This document shows, in pieces, positions 8,944 through 17,759 of a stretch of DNA of 64,000 nt. Below the pieces are notes generated by a model. The model did not search any database. It was not told where the DNA came from and was given only the letters and a program-made list of their open reading frames with translations. Both the position numbers and the translations under genes were made by a program. Within the stretch, counting starts at the first letter, position 1. Each line of letters starts with the position of its first letter. The DNA is taken from NCBI RefSeq assembly GCF_024359545.1, contig NZ_JAKQZG010000015.1:1-64000 (forward strand), written 5' to 3'. The DNA comes from Jiella marina (GTDB lineage: Bacteria > Pseudomonadota > Alphaproteobacteria > Rhizobiales > Rhizobiaceae).

Positions 8944-8971
8944 AGACCGGGCTGCGTGAGCGGGCCGGTCT
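8944..8971. terminator. Likely bidirectional terminator hairpin between lolA and the dehalogenase
   Basis: AGACCGG at 8944-8950 pairs with CCGGTCT at 8965-8971 around a 14-base loop, followed by TCGTTT. It lies between two convergent genes, where it could stop transcription from both sides. Confidence 0.5.
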
Positions 8972-8975
8972 TCGT

Positions 8976-9866
8976 TTATCGGCTGAAGAACTCCAGGAGC
9001 GCAGCCTGCGTCTCCTTCGGCGCTTCCTCGACGACGAAGTGACCGGAGGGCAGGGCGGCGCCTTCGACCGTCACGCACCATGGACGCCACAGGTCCAGCG
9101 GGGCCGTTCCCGAACTTGGAATGCCGGCATTGCCCCAGAGCGCCAGGACGGGAGGCGCGATCTTGTGTCCGGCCGCCCTGTCCTCCCGGTCCAACTGCCA
9201 GTCGATGGTGGCGCCGGCGCGATAGTCATTGCAGGCGCCGTGGACATTTTCAGGCTGTCCAAAGCTCTGGCGGTATTCGTCCAGCGCGGCTGGCGCGAAA
9301 GCGGAGAGGGACCCGGCTTTCGTCCAACTCTTGATCGTATGTTCCAGATAGTAGATGGGGTCGGCGGCGATCAGCCTCTCCGGCAGCGGGAAGGGCTGGG
9401 CCAGAAACGGCCAGTGGTAGGTCTTCATCGCCGCGCCCGCGTCCATCCGTTCCCAGACGTCGGCCACCGGCACGATGTCGAGGACGGCCAGGCGGCTGAT
9501 CGTTTCCGGGTGGTCGAGCGCCATCCGGTAGGCGACCCGGCCGCCCCTGTCATGGCCCGCGACGGCGAAGCTCTCGTGCCCGAGCGCTGCCATGACGGCA
9601 ACCATGTCCCGTCCCATCTGGCGCTTGGAATAGATGTGATTGTGCGGGTCGTTCTCGGGCTTCGAAGATCGGCCATAGCCCCGCAGATCCGGGATCACCA
9701 GGGTGAAGCGTTCGGCGAGGGCCGGGGCGATCCCGGCCCACATGGCCCCGGTCTGGGGATATCCGTGAAGAAGCAGGAGCGGCGGCCCGTTGCCGCCGAT
9801 ACGGCACAAGATCTCTGCTCCCTCGCCGTTGAGGACGCTTTCGCGAAAACCCTCGAACATCGGCAT
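8976..9866 (-). CDS. Alpha/beta hydrolase, haloacetate (fluoroacetate) dehalogenase type
   Basis: This 296-residue cytoplasmic enzyme is close to haloacetate dehalogenases, which hydrolyse the carbon-halogen bond of haloacetates to glycolate. The fold markers are HGYPQT after strand 3 (oxyanion hole) and GHDRGGRVAYR, which carries the aspartate nucleophile and the two arginines that bind the substrate carboxylate. The halide-pocket HW pair is in KTYHWPFLAQP, the pocket tyrosine in ACNDYRAGA, the acid in AVLDIVP, and the catalytic histidine in SGHFVVEEAP. All residues needed for defluorination in the characterised family are present. The second ATG at 9860 is better spaced from GAGAGGG and may be the true start. 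It stands alone, convergent to lolA and divergent from xthA. An epoxide hydrolase is a less likely alternative. Confidence 0.85.
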   Translation of the reverse strand: MPMFEGFRESVLNGEGAEILCRIGGNGPPLLLLHGYPQTGAMWAGIAPALAERFTLVIPDLRGYGRSSKPENDPHNHIYSKRQMGRDMVAVMAALGHESFAVAGHDRGGRVAYRMALDHPETISRLAVLDIVPVADVWERMDAGAAMKTYHWPFLAQPFPLPERLIAADPIYYLEHTIKSWTKAGSLSAFAPAALDEYRQSFGQPENVHGACNDYRAGATIDWQLDREDRAAGHKIAPPVLALWGNAGIPSSGTAPLDLWRPWCVTVEGAALPSGHFVVEEAPKETQAALLEFFSR

Positions 9867-10023
9867 CCCTCTCTTGGTGTCCCCTGTCGGACGAAGATAC
9901 GGCCGGGCGACCCGGCGGCAAGTCGAAGTGGAAAAACGGGGCGTCAGCCTTGCCGTGCTGGATCGGTGGCCTTATGCGCTGGTGTTTCCCGCCCGAACGC
10001 GAACCTTTCCCGATCCGTCATCC

Positions 10024-10830
10024 ATGCCCTTTTCCGTCGCCACCTGGAACATCAACTCCGTGCGCCTGCGCTGCGGTCTCGTCGAACGCCTGCTTCAGGA
10101 ATGGCGTCCGGACGTCCTGTGCCTGCAGGAGACCAAGTGCCCCAATGACCAGTTCCCGGAAAAGGCCTTTCGCGCCGCCGGTTACGAGCACATCGCGCTG
10201 CATGGCCAGAAGGGCTATCACGGCGTGGCGACGCTCTCGAAACTGCCGTTCGAGGATATCGTCCGGCAGGATTTCTGCGCTGTCGGCGATGCGCGGCATC
10301 TTTCGACGCGGATCGCGGTTGGTGATCGGAAGATCCGGATTCACAACCTCTACGTTCCGGCCGGCGGCGACGAGCCGAACCCCGAGATCAATCCGAAATT
10401 CCGCCACAAGCTCGATTTCGTCGAGGAGCTTCGGCGCACCGACGCCGAGGGCGAGTCCGGCGTCTCGGCGCTGCTCCTGGGGGATCTCAACATCGCGCCG
10501 CTCGAGACCGACGTCTGGTCCCACAAGCAGCTCCTGAAGGTCGTCTCTCACACGCCCGTCGAATGCGAAGGCCTGACGCTCGCGATGCAGGATGGGCGCT
10601 GGACCGACATGATGCGGCTCCATTATCCGCCGGAGGAGGTGCTGTTCACCTGGTGGAGCTATCGCGCCAAGGACTGGGCAGCCTCCAACCGCGGGCGGCG
10701 CCTCGATCACATCTGGGGATCGTCCGACCTCGCACCGCAGCTTGCGAACGTGGAGATTCTGACCGAGGCGCGCGGCTGGGAGCGACCCTCCGATCATGTG
10801 CCGGTGATTGCACGGTTCGACCTGAACTGA
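10024..10830 (+). CDS. xthA: Exodeoxyribonuclease III / AP endonuclease
   Basis: This 268-residue enzyme cuts DNA at abasic sites and degrades duplex DNA 3' to 5' in base-excision repair. It starts with the family signature FSVATWNINSVRLR, has the metal-binding glutamate in LCLQETKC, the tyrosine/arginine region GYHGVATLSK, the catalytic GDLNIAP motif, and the final SDHVPVIA histidine. The length is normal for the family. The ATG at 10024 opens directly on the conserved first strand, so the longer frame from 9790 is not used. No strong ribosome site is visible upstream. The gene is followed within 100 bases by a DUF2235 gene. Confidence 0.95.
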   Translation: MPFSVATWNINSVRLRCGLVERLLQEWRPDVLCLQETKCPNDQFPEKAFRAAGYEHIALHGQKGYHGVATLSKLPFEDIVRQDFCAVGDARHLSTRIAVGDRKIRIHNLYVPAGGDEPNPEINPKFRHKLDFVEELRRTDAEGESGVSALLLGDLNIAPLETDVWSHKQLLKVVSHTPVECEGLTLAMQDGRWTDMMRLHYPPEEVLFTWWSYRAKDWAASNRGRRLDHIWGSSDLAPQLANVEILTEARGWERPSDHVPVIARFDLN

Positions 10831-10926
10831 CCAGCGATCACGCATCTTTTGGTTGAAGAGCGAGGCGGCCTTCCGTAACGTTGCCTATCCGATCGCCATA
10901 ATGGTGGGCGAGGGAGGAGGCTCTCG

Positions 10927-12084
10927 ATGCGTGGTCCCCATCGGCTTGTCGTCTGTTTCGACGGCACCTGGAACAATGCGGATACCAGCGGCGAGGAGGC
11001 GACCAATGTCGAGCGCATCGCCCGCGCCGTCAAAGGCGACAGCGGGACGACGCCGCAGGTCACGCTGTATCTGCGCGGTGTCGGGTCCACGGGACACCGG
11101 CTGCAGCAGATCGTTGACGGCGCGACGGGAAACGGCGTCGACGACAATATCCGCTCAGCCTACCAGTTTCTGGCCCAAAACTATCTGCCGGCCCGATTCG
11201 ACATTGAAGGGAACCGTATTGAGGCCGACGAGATCTTTCTGTTCGGCTTTTCGCGGGGGGCCTTTTCGGCGCGTTCGCTTGCCGGCTTCATCTCCAGTTC
11301 GGGCCTGTTGAAGCGTCAGCAGCTTCACCGGCTTGGAGACGCCTGGGACTACTACCGGCGCGAAGGGGAGCGGACCCCGCAGAGTTTTTGCGACATCTAC
11401 GATGCCGACTGCCACAAGGACATCACGATCCAGTTTGTCGGGGTGTGGGATACGGTCGGCGCCCTCGGCATTCCCACTTCCGTGGTCAACCTGCCGCTCC
11501 TCAACGCGGAGCATCAATTCCACGACACCACCCCCTCGCGGATCGTGAAACATGCCTATCACGCCGTGGCAATCGATGAGCACCGCGACGAATTCGTCCC
11601 GACACTCTGGACCGGAGAAGTCCCGGATGGCGCCGTTATCGAGCAGGTCTGGTTTGCCGGGGCGCATTCGGATATCGGCGGCGGATATCGCCATCGAGGG
11701 TTGGCAAATGTCCCGCTCCACTGGATGGCCGAAAAAGCAAAGTGCTGCGGGCTTGAGCTCGACTGGCATCTGTTGAACCAAGATGTGCCGGATGCCACGG
11801 GGCCGCAGCACGAATCCCGTGTGTCCTTCGGCTGGAAGGACCGGGTTACGCCAACGATCCGCCAGATCAAGCAGACTTCATTCGAAACGAGCTTCCTGGA
11901 GGAAGCGTATTGGCCGAAGGACAAGTCCGGCAACCGCCTCAAGCCGATCAACGAGTGCATTCACCCGAACGCCCTTGAGCGCTGGGGCAGGACGGTCGAG
12001 TTGATCCTCGACGAGGATCCGTTGAAGCAGGGTGATATCGTCTATGAGCCCAAGAATCTCGGCGCCGCTCGGGCTTCGGTTTGA
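10927..12084 (+). CDS. DUF2235 alpha/beta hydrolase (phospholipase-like)
   Basis: This 385-residue protein begins with the DUF2235 signature RLVVCFDGTWNNAD and carries the nucleophile elbow GFSRGAFSAR (G-x-S-x-G) near residue 110, an aspartate in FVGVWDTVGALG, and a histidine region WFAGAHSDIGGGY. DUF2235 is an alpha/beta-hydrolase domain found in Tle1-type type VI lipase effectors and in many stand-alone cytoplasmic proteins. There is no signal peptide and no type VI gene nearby, so an effector role is not supported. A strong GGGAGGAGG site precedes the ATG. The substrate is unknown. Confidence 0.82.
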   Translation: MRGPHRLVVCFDGTWNNADTSGEEATNVERIARAVKGDSGTTPQVTLYLRGVGSTGHRLQQIVDGATGNGVDDNIRSAYQFLAQNYLPARFDIEGNRIEADEIFLFGFSRGAFSARSLAGFISSSGLLKRQQLHRLGDAWDYYRREGERTPQSFCDIYDADCHKDITIQFVGVWDTVGALGIPTSVVNLPLLNAEHQFHDTTPSRIVKHAYHAVAIDEHRDEFVPTLWTGEVPDGAVIEQVWFAGAHSDIGGGYRHRGLANVPLHWMAEKAKCCGLELDWHLLNQDVPDATGPQHESRVSFGWKDRVTPTIRQIKQTSFETSFLEEAYWPKDKSGNRLKPINECIHPNALERWGRTVELILDEDPLKQGDIVYEPKNLGAARASV

Positions 12085-12171
12085 CGCGCTCTCATCCATC
12101 CTGCGTGCTGATGGCAGCGGCCCCGATGTGTAGCGCGCCTACCTGAGGTGCTCAGAACTCTTCGCTGCAGT

Positions 12172-12624
12172 TCAACTGAAACGCTGTTCCATCGCCGAAA
12201 TATCGGCCAGCATCGCGTCGAGCTCGTCGCGCAGGCGCCCCTGAAGGTTTGCCGCGAATTCCGGATATTCTTCCAGCATGCGGCGAAACAGGCTTCGCGA
12301 AATGCGGATCAGATCGCAGTCGGTCTCGGTCCGGGCGCTCGCCGGGCGGATCGTCTCGGTGATCAGGCAGAGTTCGCCGAGCAGGGTGCCCGGGCCGTGA
12401 TGGGCGACGATCTTGGCCGCTTCGCCGCGGCCGCGGAGCAGCGCCACCTGCCCGGAAACGATGACGAAACCCGCATCCGCCCGTGCGCTTTCACGGAACA
12501 CGAACTCGCCGGCGCGCAGCCTCCGGTGTTCGGCGCCGAAGGCGAGGAGGCGGAGCTGGTCGTTTTCGAGATCGTCGAAGAGTTGGACCTGCCGCAGGAT
12601 CGCGATATCGCTCTCAAGGCTCAT
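12172..12624 (-). CDS. Cyclic-nucleotide-binding domain protein without DNA-binding domain
   Basis: This 150-residue protein consists of one Crp-type effector domain: the beta-roll opening EFVFRESARADAGFVIVSGQVALL, the phosphate-binding-cassette region GPGTLLGELCLITETIRPASARTETDCDLIRI, and a C-terminal helix. There is no helix-turn-helix, so it is not a transcription factor on its own. It may bind a cyclic nucleotide and work through a partner, or stabilise another protein. The cassette keeps the GE pair (GTLLGELC) and an RPASA sequence like the RTA(S/T)V of true cAMP binders. It lies between DUF2235 and a response-regulator gene with no clear operon link. Confidence 0.82.
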   Translation of the reverse strand: MSLESDIAILRQVQLFDDLENDQLRLLAFGAEHRRLRAGEFVFRESARADAGFVIVSGQVALLRGRGEAAKIVAHHGPGTLLGELCLITETIRPASARTETDCDLIRISRSLFRRMLEEYPEFAANLQGRLRDELDAMLADISAMEQRFS

Positions 12625-12853
12625 CTCTTCGGCGTACCGTTGTTCGTTGCCTCAAGGCGAGAATCGCCCGGGAGTTTGGCCGTCAGGCGCCGATCGTCAG
12701 CCACCATGGAGGGCAGATGACGTGACACGCGCGAATATCGTGCGACGATAGCGCTTCTACAGTGTCTAAAAAATGGTCAATGAAGTGTAAACGGCGCGGA
12801 GGAAAATCGCCATGGCGCGCCCGCAACCCGGCGCGCCATGGCGAAGCGCCGGG

Positions 12854-13537
12854 TCAGGGCATCAGCTTGTAGCCGCCGGATTCGGTGACGAGGAGCCGCG
12901 CATTGGATGGATCGGGCTCGATCTTCTGGCGAAGACGATAGACGTGGGTTTCCAGCGTGTGCGTCGTCACGCCGGAATTGTAGCCCCAAACCTCTTCGAG
13001 GAGGATATCGCGGGTGATCACCTTGCGATCGGCACGGTAGAGATAACGGATGATCGCCGTCTCCTTCTCCGTCAGCCGGATCTTGCCGCCCTTTTCGTCG
13101 ATCAGCACCTTCTGGCTCGGCTTGAAGACGTAAGGACCGACCTGGAAGGTGGCGTCCTCGCTCTGCTCGTGCTGGCGCAATTGCGCCCGGATGCGGGCGA
13201 GCAGGACGGCGAAGCGGAACGGCTTGGTGACATAGTCGTTCGCGCCGGCTTCAAGGCCGAGGATCGTATCGGAATCGGTGTCCTGCGCCGTCAATATGAT
13301 GATCGGCGCCTTGAACCCGCCCTTGCGAAGAACCTTCACGGCTTCGCGGCCATCCATGTCGGGCAGGCCGACATCCATGACCACCAGATCGATCAACCCG
13401 CCGCGCGCCGTGGCGATGCCTTTGGCGGCTGTCGGCTCCTGAAGGACGTTGAACTCTTCGTGCAGAGACAATTGCTCGGCAAGGGTCTCCCGCAGATCGT
13501 CGTCATCGTCGACAATGAGTATGCTTCGTGCGCTCAT
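12854..13537 (-). CDS. OmpR/PhoB-family response regulator
   Basis: This 227-residue regulator has an intact receiver domain (acidic pair in LIVDDDDDL, phospho-acceptor aspartate at residue 55 in VVMDVGLPD, threonine in ILTAQD, lysine at 105 in VTKPF) and a winged-helix effector domain (residues about 130-226, with LTEKETAIIRYLYRA and TLETHVYRLRQKIEPD). It should bind DNA as a phosphorylated dimer. No histidine kinase is adjacent, so its partner must be encoded elsewhere. The ATG at 13537 begins the receiver domain directly; the upstream extension of the frame is unlike the family. The divergent L,D-transpeptidase could be a target, which would fit a cell-envelope role, but this is inference. 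Confidence 0.92.
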   Translation of the reverse strand: MSARSILIVDDDDDLRETLAEQLSLHEEFNVLQEPTAAKGIATARGGLIDLVVMDVGLPDMDGREAVKVLRKGGFKAPIIILTAQDTDSDTILGLEAGANDYVTKPFRFAVLLARIRAQLRQHEQSEDATFQVGPYVFKPSQKVLIDEKGGKIRLTEKETAIIRYLYRADRKVITRDILLEEVWGYNSGVTTHTLETHVYRLRQKIEPDPSNARLLVTESGGYKLMP

Positions 13538-13664
13538 CCTGACTCGCGGCTCGGCTTCCCGTTCTTGGCCGCCGATCGCCCCATGTCGGCACCAATGGAT
13601 TGTAACATAGGGATTTCGGCGATAGGACAACACCAGTTCGGATTTGCAATGATTTTTCTCGCCG

Positions 13665-14198
13665 TTGCGTAAGTCGATTGACACGATCACCGTTCGCCGG
13701 GCTCCGGGTTGTCCGCAGCGCGGTATATTGGCGGTCGGCCCCTTGCGAATGCGCTGTGCCCTCGGACGGAGCGGAACCTCCTGCGTGAAGCGCGAGGGCG
13801 ACGGTGCAACGCCCGTCGGGCATATGGCCATCCTTGAGATGTGGTATCGCCGCGGCCGTTTGCCACGGCCCAAAAGTCCTCTTGTGCCGCGCCCTGTCCA
13901 GGCCGGGCGAGACGGCTGGTGCGACGCGCCACGCCATCCCGCCTATAACCGTCATGTCGCTCTGCCCTTTCCGGCCAGCGCCGAGAGCCTGGCGCGCGAG
14001 GATCGGCTCTACGATGTCATCGTCGTTCTGGACTGGAACTACCGGACGCGTGTGCGGGGCCGGGGCAGCGCGATCTTCCTGCATGTGGCCAAGCCTGGAT
14101 ATCCGCCGACCGAAGGCTGCGTCGCCGTCTCGCCCGCCGACATGCGTCGGCTGGCCCCGTATCTGTCCAGGCGCAGTCGGATCGCCGTGATCAGATAG
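13665..14198 (+). CDS. L,D-transpeptidase (YkuD) family protein
   Basis: This protein of up to 177 residues carries the YkuD catalytic segment: a histidine in IFLHVAKPGY and the nucleophilic cysteine in PTEGCVAVSP, with the upstream KREGDGATPVG motif typical of the short YkuD proteins. Family members form or edit 3-3 crosslinks in peptidoglycan, or attach proteins to it. The apparent start is a TTG; no classical signal peptide is seen, so either it is exported another way or the real start differs. It is divergent from the response-regulator gene with about 130 bases between them. Confidence 0.8.
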   Translation: MRKSIDTITVRRAPGCPQRGILAVGPLRMRCALGRSGTSCVKREGDGATPVGHMAILEMWYRRGRLPRPKSPLVPRPVQAGRDGWCDAPRHPAYNRHVALPFPASAESLAREDRLYDVIVVLDWNYRTRVRGRGSAIFLHVAKPGYPPTEGCVAVSPADMRRLAPYLSRRSRIAVIR

Positions 14199-14374
14199 GC
14201 TGCCTGCGCGAAATCGACCTTCGGGGCACGCCGTGATGTTCCGCGCCGACGCTTGCCGGACCTCAGTCGATTCAAGGTGGTGCAACCCCTTGGCCCCCAG
14301 CGAGTTCACTTCTCGAACCCTTCCAATTTTCCGCCATCCGCAAGGAAGGCGGTTGCAGTTTTGGGGAACGAGAG

Positions 14375-16690
14375 ATGGATCGCAGCGAAATCACCGACAA
14401 TCCGAAGATCGAGCCCTATGACGAGCCGACGGGCGGCTGGGGTTCCGTCAAGTCGCTGGTCGCGAAGTCCACTCAGGAGGGACTTCTGGCCTCCAGCGTG
14501 TGGTCGACATTGGGGGATCAGAACAAGGCCGACGGATATCAGTGCGTTTCCTGTTCCTGGGCAAAGCCTGCCGACCCCAAGCCATTCGAATATTGCGAGA
14601 ACGGCGCCAAGGCGACCATGTGGGAGATCACTCCTAAGCGCTGCGATCGGGACTTCTTCGCCCGCCATACGGTCACCGAGCTTCTCGAATGGACCGACCA
14701 TGACCTGGAGAAGCAGGGCCGGCTGACGACGCCGATGAAATACGATCGCAGCCTTGACCAGTATGTTCCGGTCAAATGGGAGGAGGCGTTCCGCGAGATC
14801 GGCGAGGAGCTGAACGCCCTCGATCCGAAATCGGTTGTCTTCTACGTCTCGGGTCGCGCCTCGCTCGAAGCCTCGCACATGTGGCAGCTCTTCGCCCGGA
14901 TCTACGGCTCGAACAACCTGCCCGATTCCTCGAACATGTGCCACGAGTCGACGTCGGTCGGCCTGCCGGAATCGATCGGCTCGCCGGTCGGAACCGTCAC
15001 GCTCGAAGACTTCGACGCCTGTGACATGATGTTCTTCTTCGGCCACAACACCGGCACCAACGCACCCCGCCTTTTGCATTGGGTGCAGGAGGCGCGCAAG
15101 CGCGGCGCGCCGGTCATCACCTTCAACCCGATCCTCGAACGTGGCCTGATGCGGTTCAAGAGCCCTCAGAACCCGTTGGAAATGCTGACGCCCGACCAGG
15201 GCACGAAGATGTCGAGCGACTACTACCAGGTGCGGGGCGGCGGCGACATCGCTGCCATGACCGGCATCGCCAAGGCGGTCTTCGCACTCGACGACGCGGC
15301 TCGGGAAAACGGCGGAAAACGCGTTCTCGACACGGATTTCATCGCCGAGCACGGACACGGCTTCGAAGCCTTCGAGGCCTTCGTGCGAGCCGCGGAATGG
15401 CATGAGATCGAGCGCTGTTCGGGCCTGTCGCGCGACGAACTCGAACATGTCGGCCGGGTCTATTCCAAGGCCGAGCGCGTGATCGGCAATTACGGCATGG
15501 GGCTGACCCAGCACCGCCACGGCATCGAGAACGTTCAGATGCTCTGCAATCTGCTGCTCATGCGCGGCATGATGGGCAAGAAGGGTGCTGGCATCTCGCC
15601 CATCCGTGGCCACTCCAACGTGCAGGGCCAGCGCACGGTGGGAATCACCGAGAAGCTCGACCTGATCCCGCACGAGAAGTTCGAGGAGTTCTACGGCTTC
15701 ACGGTGCCCAAGGAGAAAGGGCTCGACACGGTCGAGGCCTGCCAGGGTGTGATCGACGGCTCGGTAAAGGGCTTCGTCTGCCTCGGCGGCAATTTCTCCC
15801 GCGCTGCGCCGGAGACGGAGATGATGGAAGAGGCGTGGCGGAAGATGCGCCTCAACGTCCAGATCTCGACGAAGCTCAATCGCAACCATTTGCTGGCCTG
15901 CGAAAAGACCTACATCCTGCCGTGTCTCGGCCGGATCGAGAAGCATATCGAGAACGGCGTCGCTCAGACCGTTTCGGTGGAGGATTCGACGGCCTGTGTC
16001 CATGCCTCCTACGGCAACCGGGAGCCGGCCTCTCGGGAACTGCTGTCGGAGCCGAAGATCACCGCCGAACTCGCCAAGGCGACCGTCGCCGGCAAATCCA
16101 CCGTGCCCTGGGATGAATGGGTTGCCGACTACTCCAAGGTGCGCGACGCGATCGAGCGCGCCTATCCGGCCGACTTCAAGGATTTCAACAAGCGGATGGG
16201 GACGCCCGGCGGCTTCCATCGTGATATCGGCGCCTCCCGGCGCGAGTGGCGCACCGACACGGGCAAGGCGAATTTCCTCGTACCCGAGAGTTTCGACGTC
16301 GATCCCGACATCGATACGTCGGCGCAGGACGTGTTGAAGCTGATTACCGTGCGCTCGAACGACCAGTTCAATACGACCGTCTACGGTTACGACGACCGGC
16401 TGCGCGGCGTGCATGGCACGCGCATGGTGATACTGATGAATGAAGAGGACATGCGCCGGCTGGGGCTCACTAATGACGATCGCGTCGATCTGGAAACCCA
16501 CGCCGATGACGGCGTCCACCGCCGCGTCGAGAACTACCGGGTTCACGCATGGCAGCTGCCGAAGGGCAATTGCGCCGGCTACTATCCCGAGCTCAACGCC
16601 CTCGTGCCGCTCTGGCACCATTCCCGCCGTGCCCACGTGCCGGCGGCGAAGTCCGTCCCGGTGAGGATCATCAAGCGGCCGGTGACATGA
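14375..16690 (+). CDS. FdhF/YdeP-family molybdopterin oxidoreductase (Fdh4A-like formate dehydrogenase)
   Basis: This 771-residue protein is a member of the molybdopterin bis(guanine dinucleotide) oxidoreductases of the YdeP/FdhF group. It has a short cysteine motif (CVSCSW) near residue 58, long bis-MGD-binding stretches (VVFYVSGRASLEASHMWQLFARIYGSNNLPDSSNMCHE and FFFGHNTGTNAPRLLHW, quoted from separate parts) and a C-terminal dinucleotide-binding domain from about residue 640 (LKLITVRSNDQFNTTVYGYDDR). In methylotrophs such as Methylobacterium the related Fdh4A supports formate oxidation, which suits the H4MPT pathway in this window. Substrate assignment from the sequence alone is not secure; YdeP homologues are also linked to acid resistance. 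There is no adjacent electron-transfer subunit. It appears full length. Confidence 0.83.
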   Translation: MDRSEITDNPKIEPYDEPTGGWGSVKSLVAKSTQEGLLASSVWSTLGDQNKADGYQCVSCSWAKPADPKPFEYCENGAKATMWEITPKRCDRDFFARHTVTELLEWTDHDLEKQGRLTTPMKYDRSLDQYVPVKWEEAFREIGEELNALDPKSVVFYVSGRASLEASHMWQLFARIYGSNNLPDSSNMCHESTSVGLPESIGSPVGTVTLEDFDACDMMFFFGHNTGTNAPRLLHWVQEARKRGAPVITFNPILERGLMRFKSPQNPLEMLTPDQGTKMSSDYYQVRGGGDIAAMTGIAKAVFALDDAARENGGKRVLDTDFIAEHGHGFEAFEAFVRAAEWHEIERCSGLSRDELEHVGRVYSKAERVIGNYGMGLTQHRHGIENVQMLCNLLLMRGMMGKKGAGISPIRGHSNVQGQRTVGITEKLDLIPHEKFEEFYGFTVPKEKGLDTVEACQGVIDGSVKGFVCLGGNFSRAAPETEMMEEAWRKMRLNVQISTKLNRNHLLACEKTYILPCLGRIEKHIENGVAQTVSVEDSTACVHASYGNREPASRELLSEPKITAELAKATVAGKSTVPWDEWVADYSKVRDAIERAYPADFKDFNKRMGTPGGFHRDIGASRREWRTDTGKANFLVPESFDVDPDIDTSAQDVLKLITVRSNDQFNTTVYGYDDRLRGVHGTRMVILMNEEDMRRLGLTNDDRVDLETHADDGVHRRVENYRVHAWQLPKGNCAGYYPELNALVPLWHHSRRAHVPAAKSVPVRIIKRPVT

Positions 16691-16980
16691 TCGTCGCCAC
16701 GGACCCTTCGTATTGATGGCCTCCCGTCTCGGCTTCTTCATTGCCGGGTGAGACGCGGCTGCGTCTCACGGCCGCTTCAGGCTTCAGCCAACGTCCCACT
16801 GCCTCGGCGCTTTGCCGATACGGTCGAGGCGAGTGCTGATCCTTGTAAATTGGTCATACCACTTGAACATATCATGCCGCACAGCAGCAAAGGTGTGGCC
16901 TTTTCCAACGAAAGCTGCTGTTCGGTTTGACAGGAGGCTAGTCTTGTGCTCGAAATTGGTCTGACCATTGGAAACCACGC

Positions 16981-17736
16981 ATGAAGAAGCCAGAGAATTT
17001 CACGGAAACCGAGCCCACCCGCGGCACCGAGCGGGTGATGGCGTTTTTCCGTGACAGGATCCTGAGCGGCGAACTGAAGACCGGCGAGCGGCTGCCCTCC
17101 GAGCGCGAGCTGGCGGCGACCCTCAATGTCGGGCGGCCGCTCCTGCGGGAGGCCATGCGCTCGCTTGCCATGCTGGGTCTCGTCGATATCCGCCACGGCA
17201 GCGGGGCCTTCGTCGGCAAGGCCGATATTGCCGTCCTGACGGACTTCTTCACCTTTACGCTCGCCGGTGAGCAGAACGTGTCGGAAGACATCATGCAGGC
17301 GCGCATGGCGATCGAATGCCAGGCGATCCGGCTCGCCTGCGAGCGCGCCACCGACGCCGATCTCGATCGGATCGGCGCCTGTCTGACGGCGATCATCGAC
17401 ACGGTCGGCGACCCCAAGAAGGGTGGCGAAGCGGATTTCCGCTTCCACGCCGCCATCGTCCAGGCCAGCCATAGCCAGGCGCTGATCACGCTCTATCGCG
17501 CGATCTCAGAACTCCTGGTCAGAAGTCACGTGGAGCGCCGGCGGGTCACGTCCGGCATTTCCGAGATCGTCGACGATATCGTGGAATCGCACCGTCGTGT
17601 CTTCGTCTCGATCGTCGCCGGCAATGGCGACGAGGCGGATGCGCGACTGCGCGAGCACTTCGCGGTCGGCGACGAGATGCGCCGCAAGGGCATCATCGCT
17701 GCCTATTCGAGAGGTGGCACGACAAACCAAGCCTGA
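16981..17736 (+). CDS. FadR-type GntR-family transcriptional regulator
   Basis: This 251-residue regulator has an N-terminal winged helix (residues about 15-80) with the GntR signature LKTGERLPSERELAATLNVGRPLLREAMRSL followed by the IRHGSGAFV wing. A helical FCD ligand-binding domain (about 95-225) has metal-site residues in FRFHAAIVQASH and ESHRRVFVSI. It is the first gene of a rightward cluster with a TRAP transporter and an RpiB-type isomerase, with only 24 bases before the next gene, so it probably controls that locus in response to the imported compound or its product. Confidence 0.9.
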   Translation: MKKPENFTETEPTRGTERVMAFFRDRILSGELKTGERLPSERELAATLNVGRPLLREAMRSLAMLGLVDIRHGSGAFVGKADIAVLTDFFTFTLAGEQNVSEDIMQARMAIECQAIRLACERATDADLDRIGACLTAIIDTVGDPKKGGEADFRFHAAIVQASHSQALITLYRAISELLVRSHVERRRVTSGISEIVDDIVESHRRVFVSIVAGNGDEADARLREHFAVGDEMRRKGIIAAYSRGGTTNQA

Positions 17737-17759
17737 ACCAGAAAAGGGAGGAGACCTTC

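Noticed and set aside
14306-16741. An 811-residue open frame on the minus strand across the whole molybdoenzyme gene
   Set aside because: It is antisense to a clearly conserved protein, has no recognisable domain and shows the arginine/aspartate/histidine-rich composition expected when a GC-rich coding strand is read backward.
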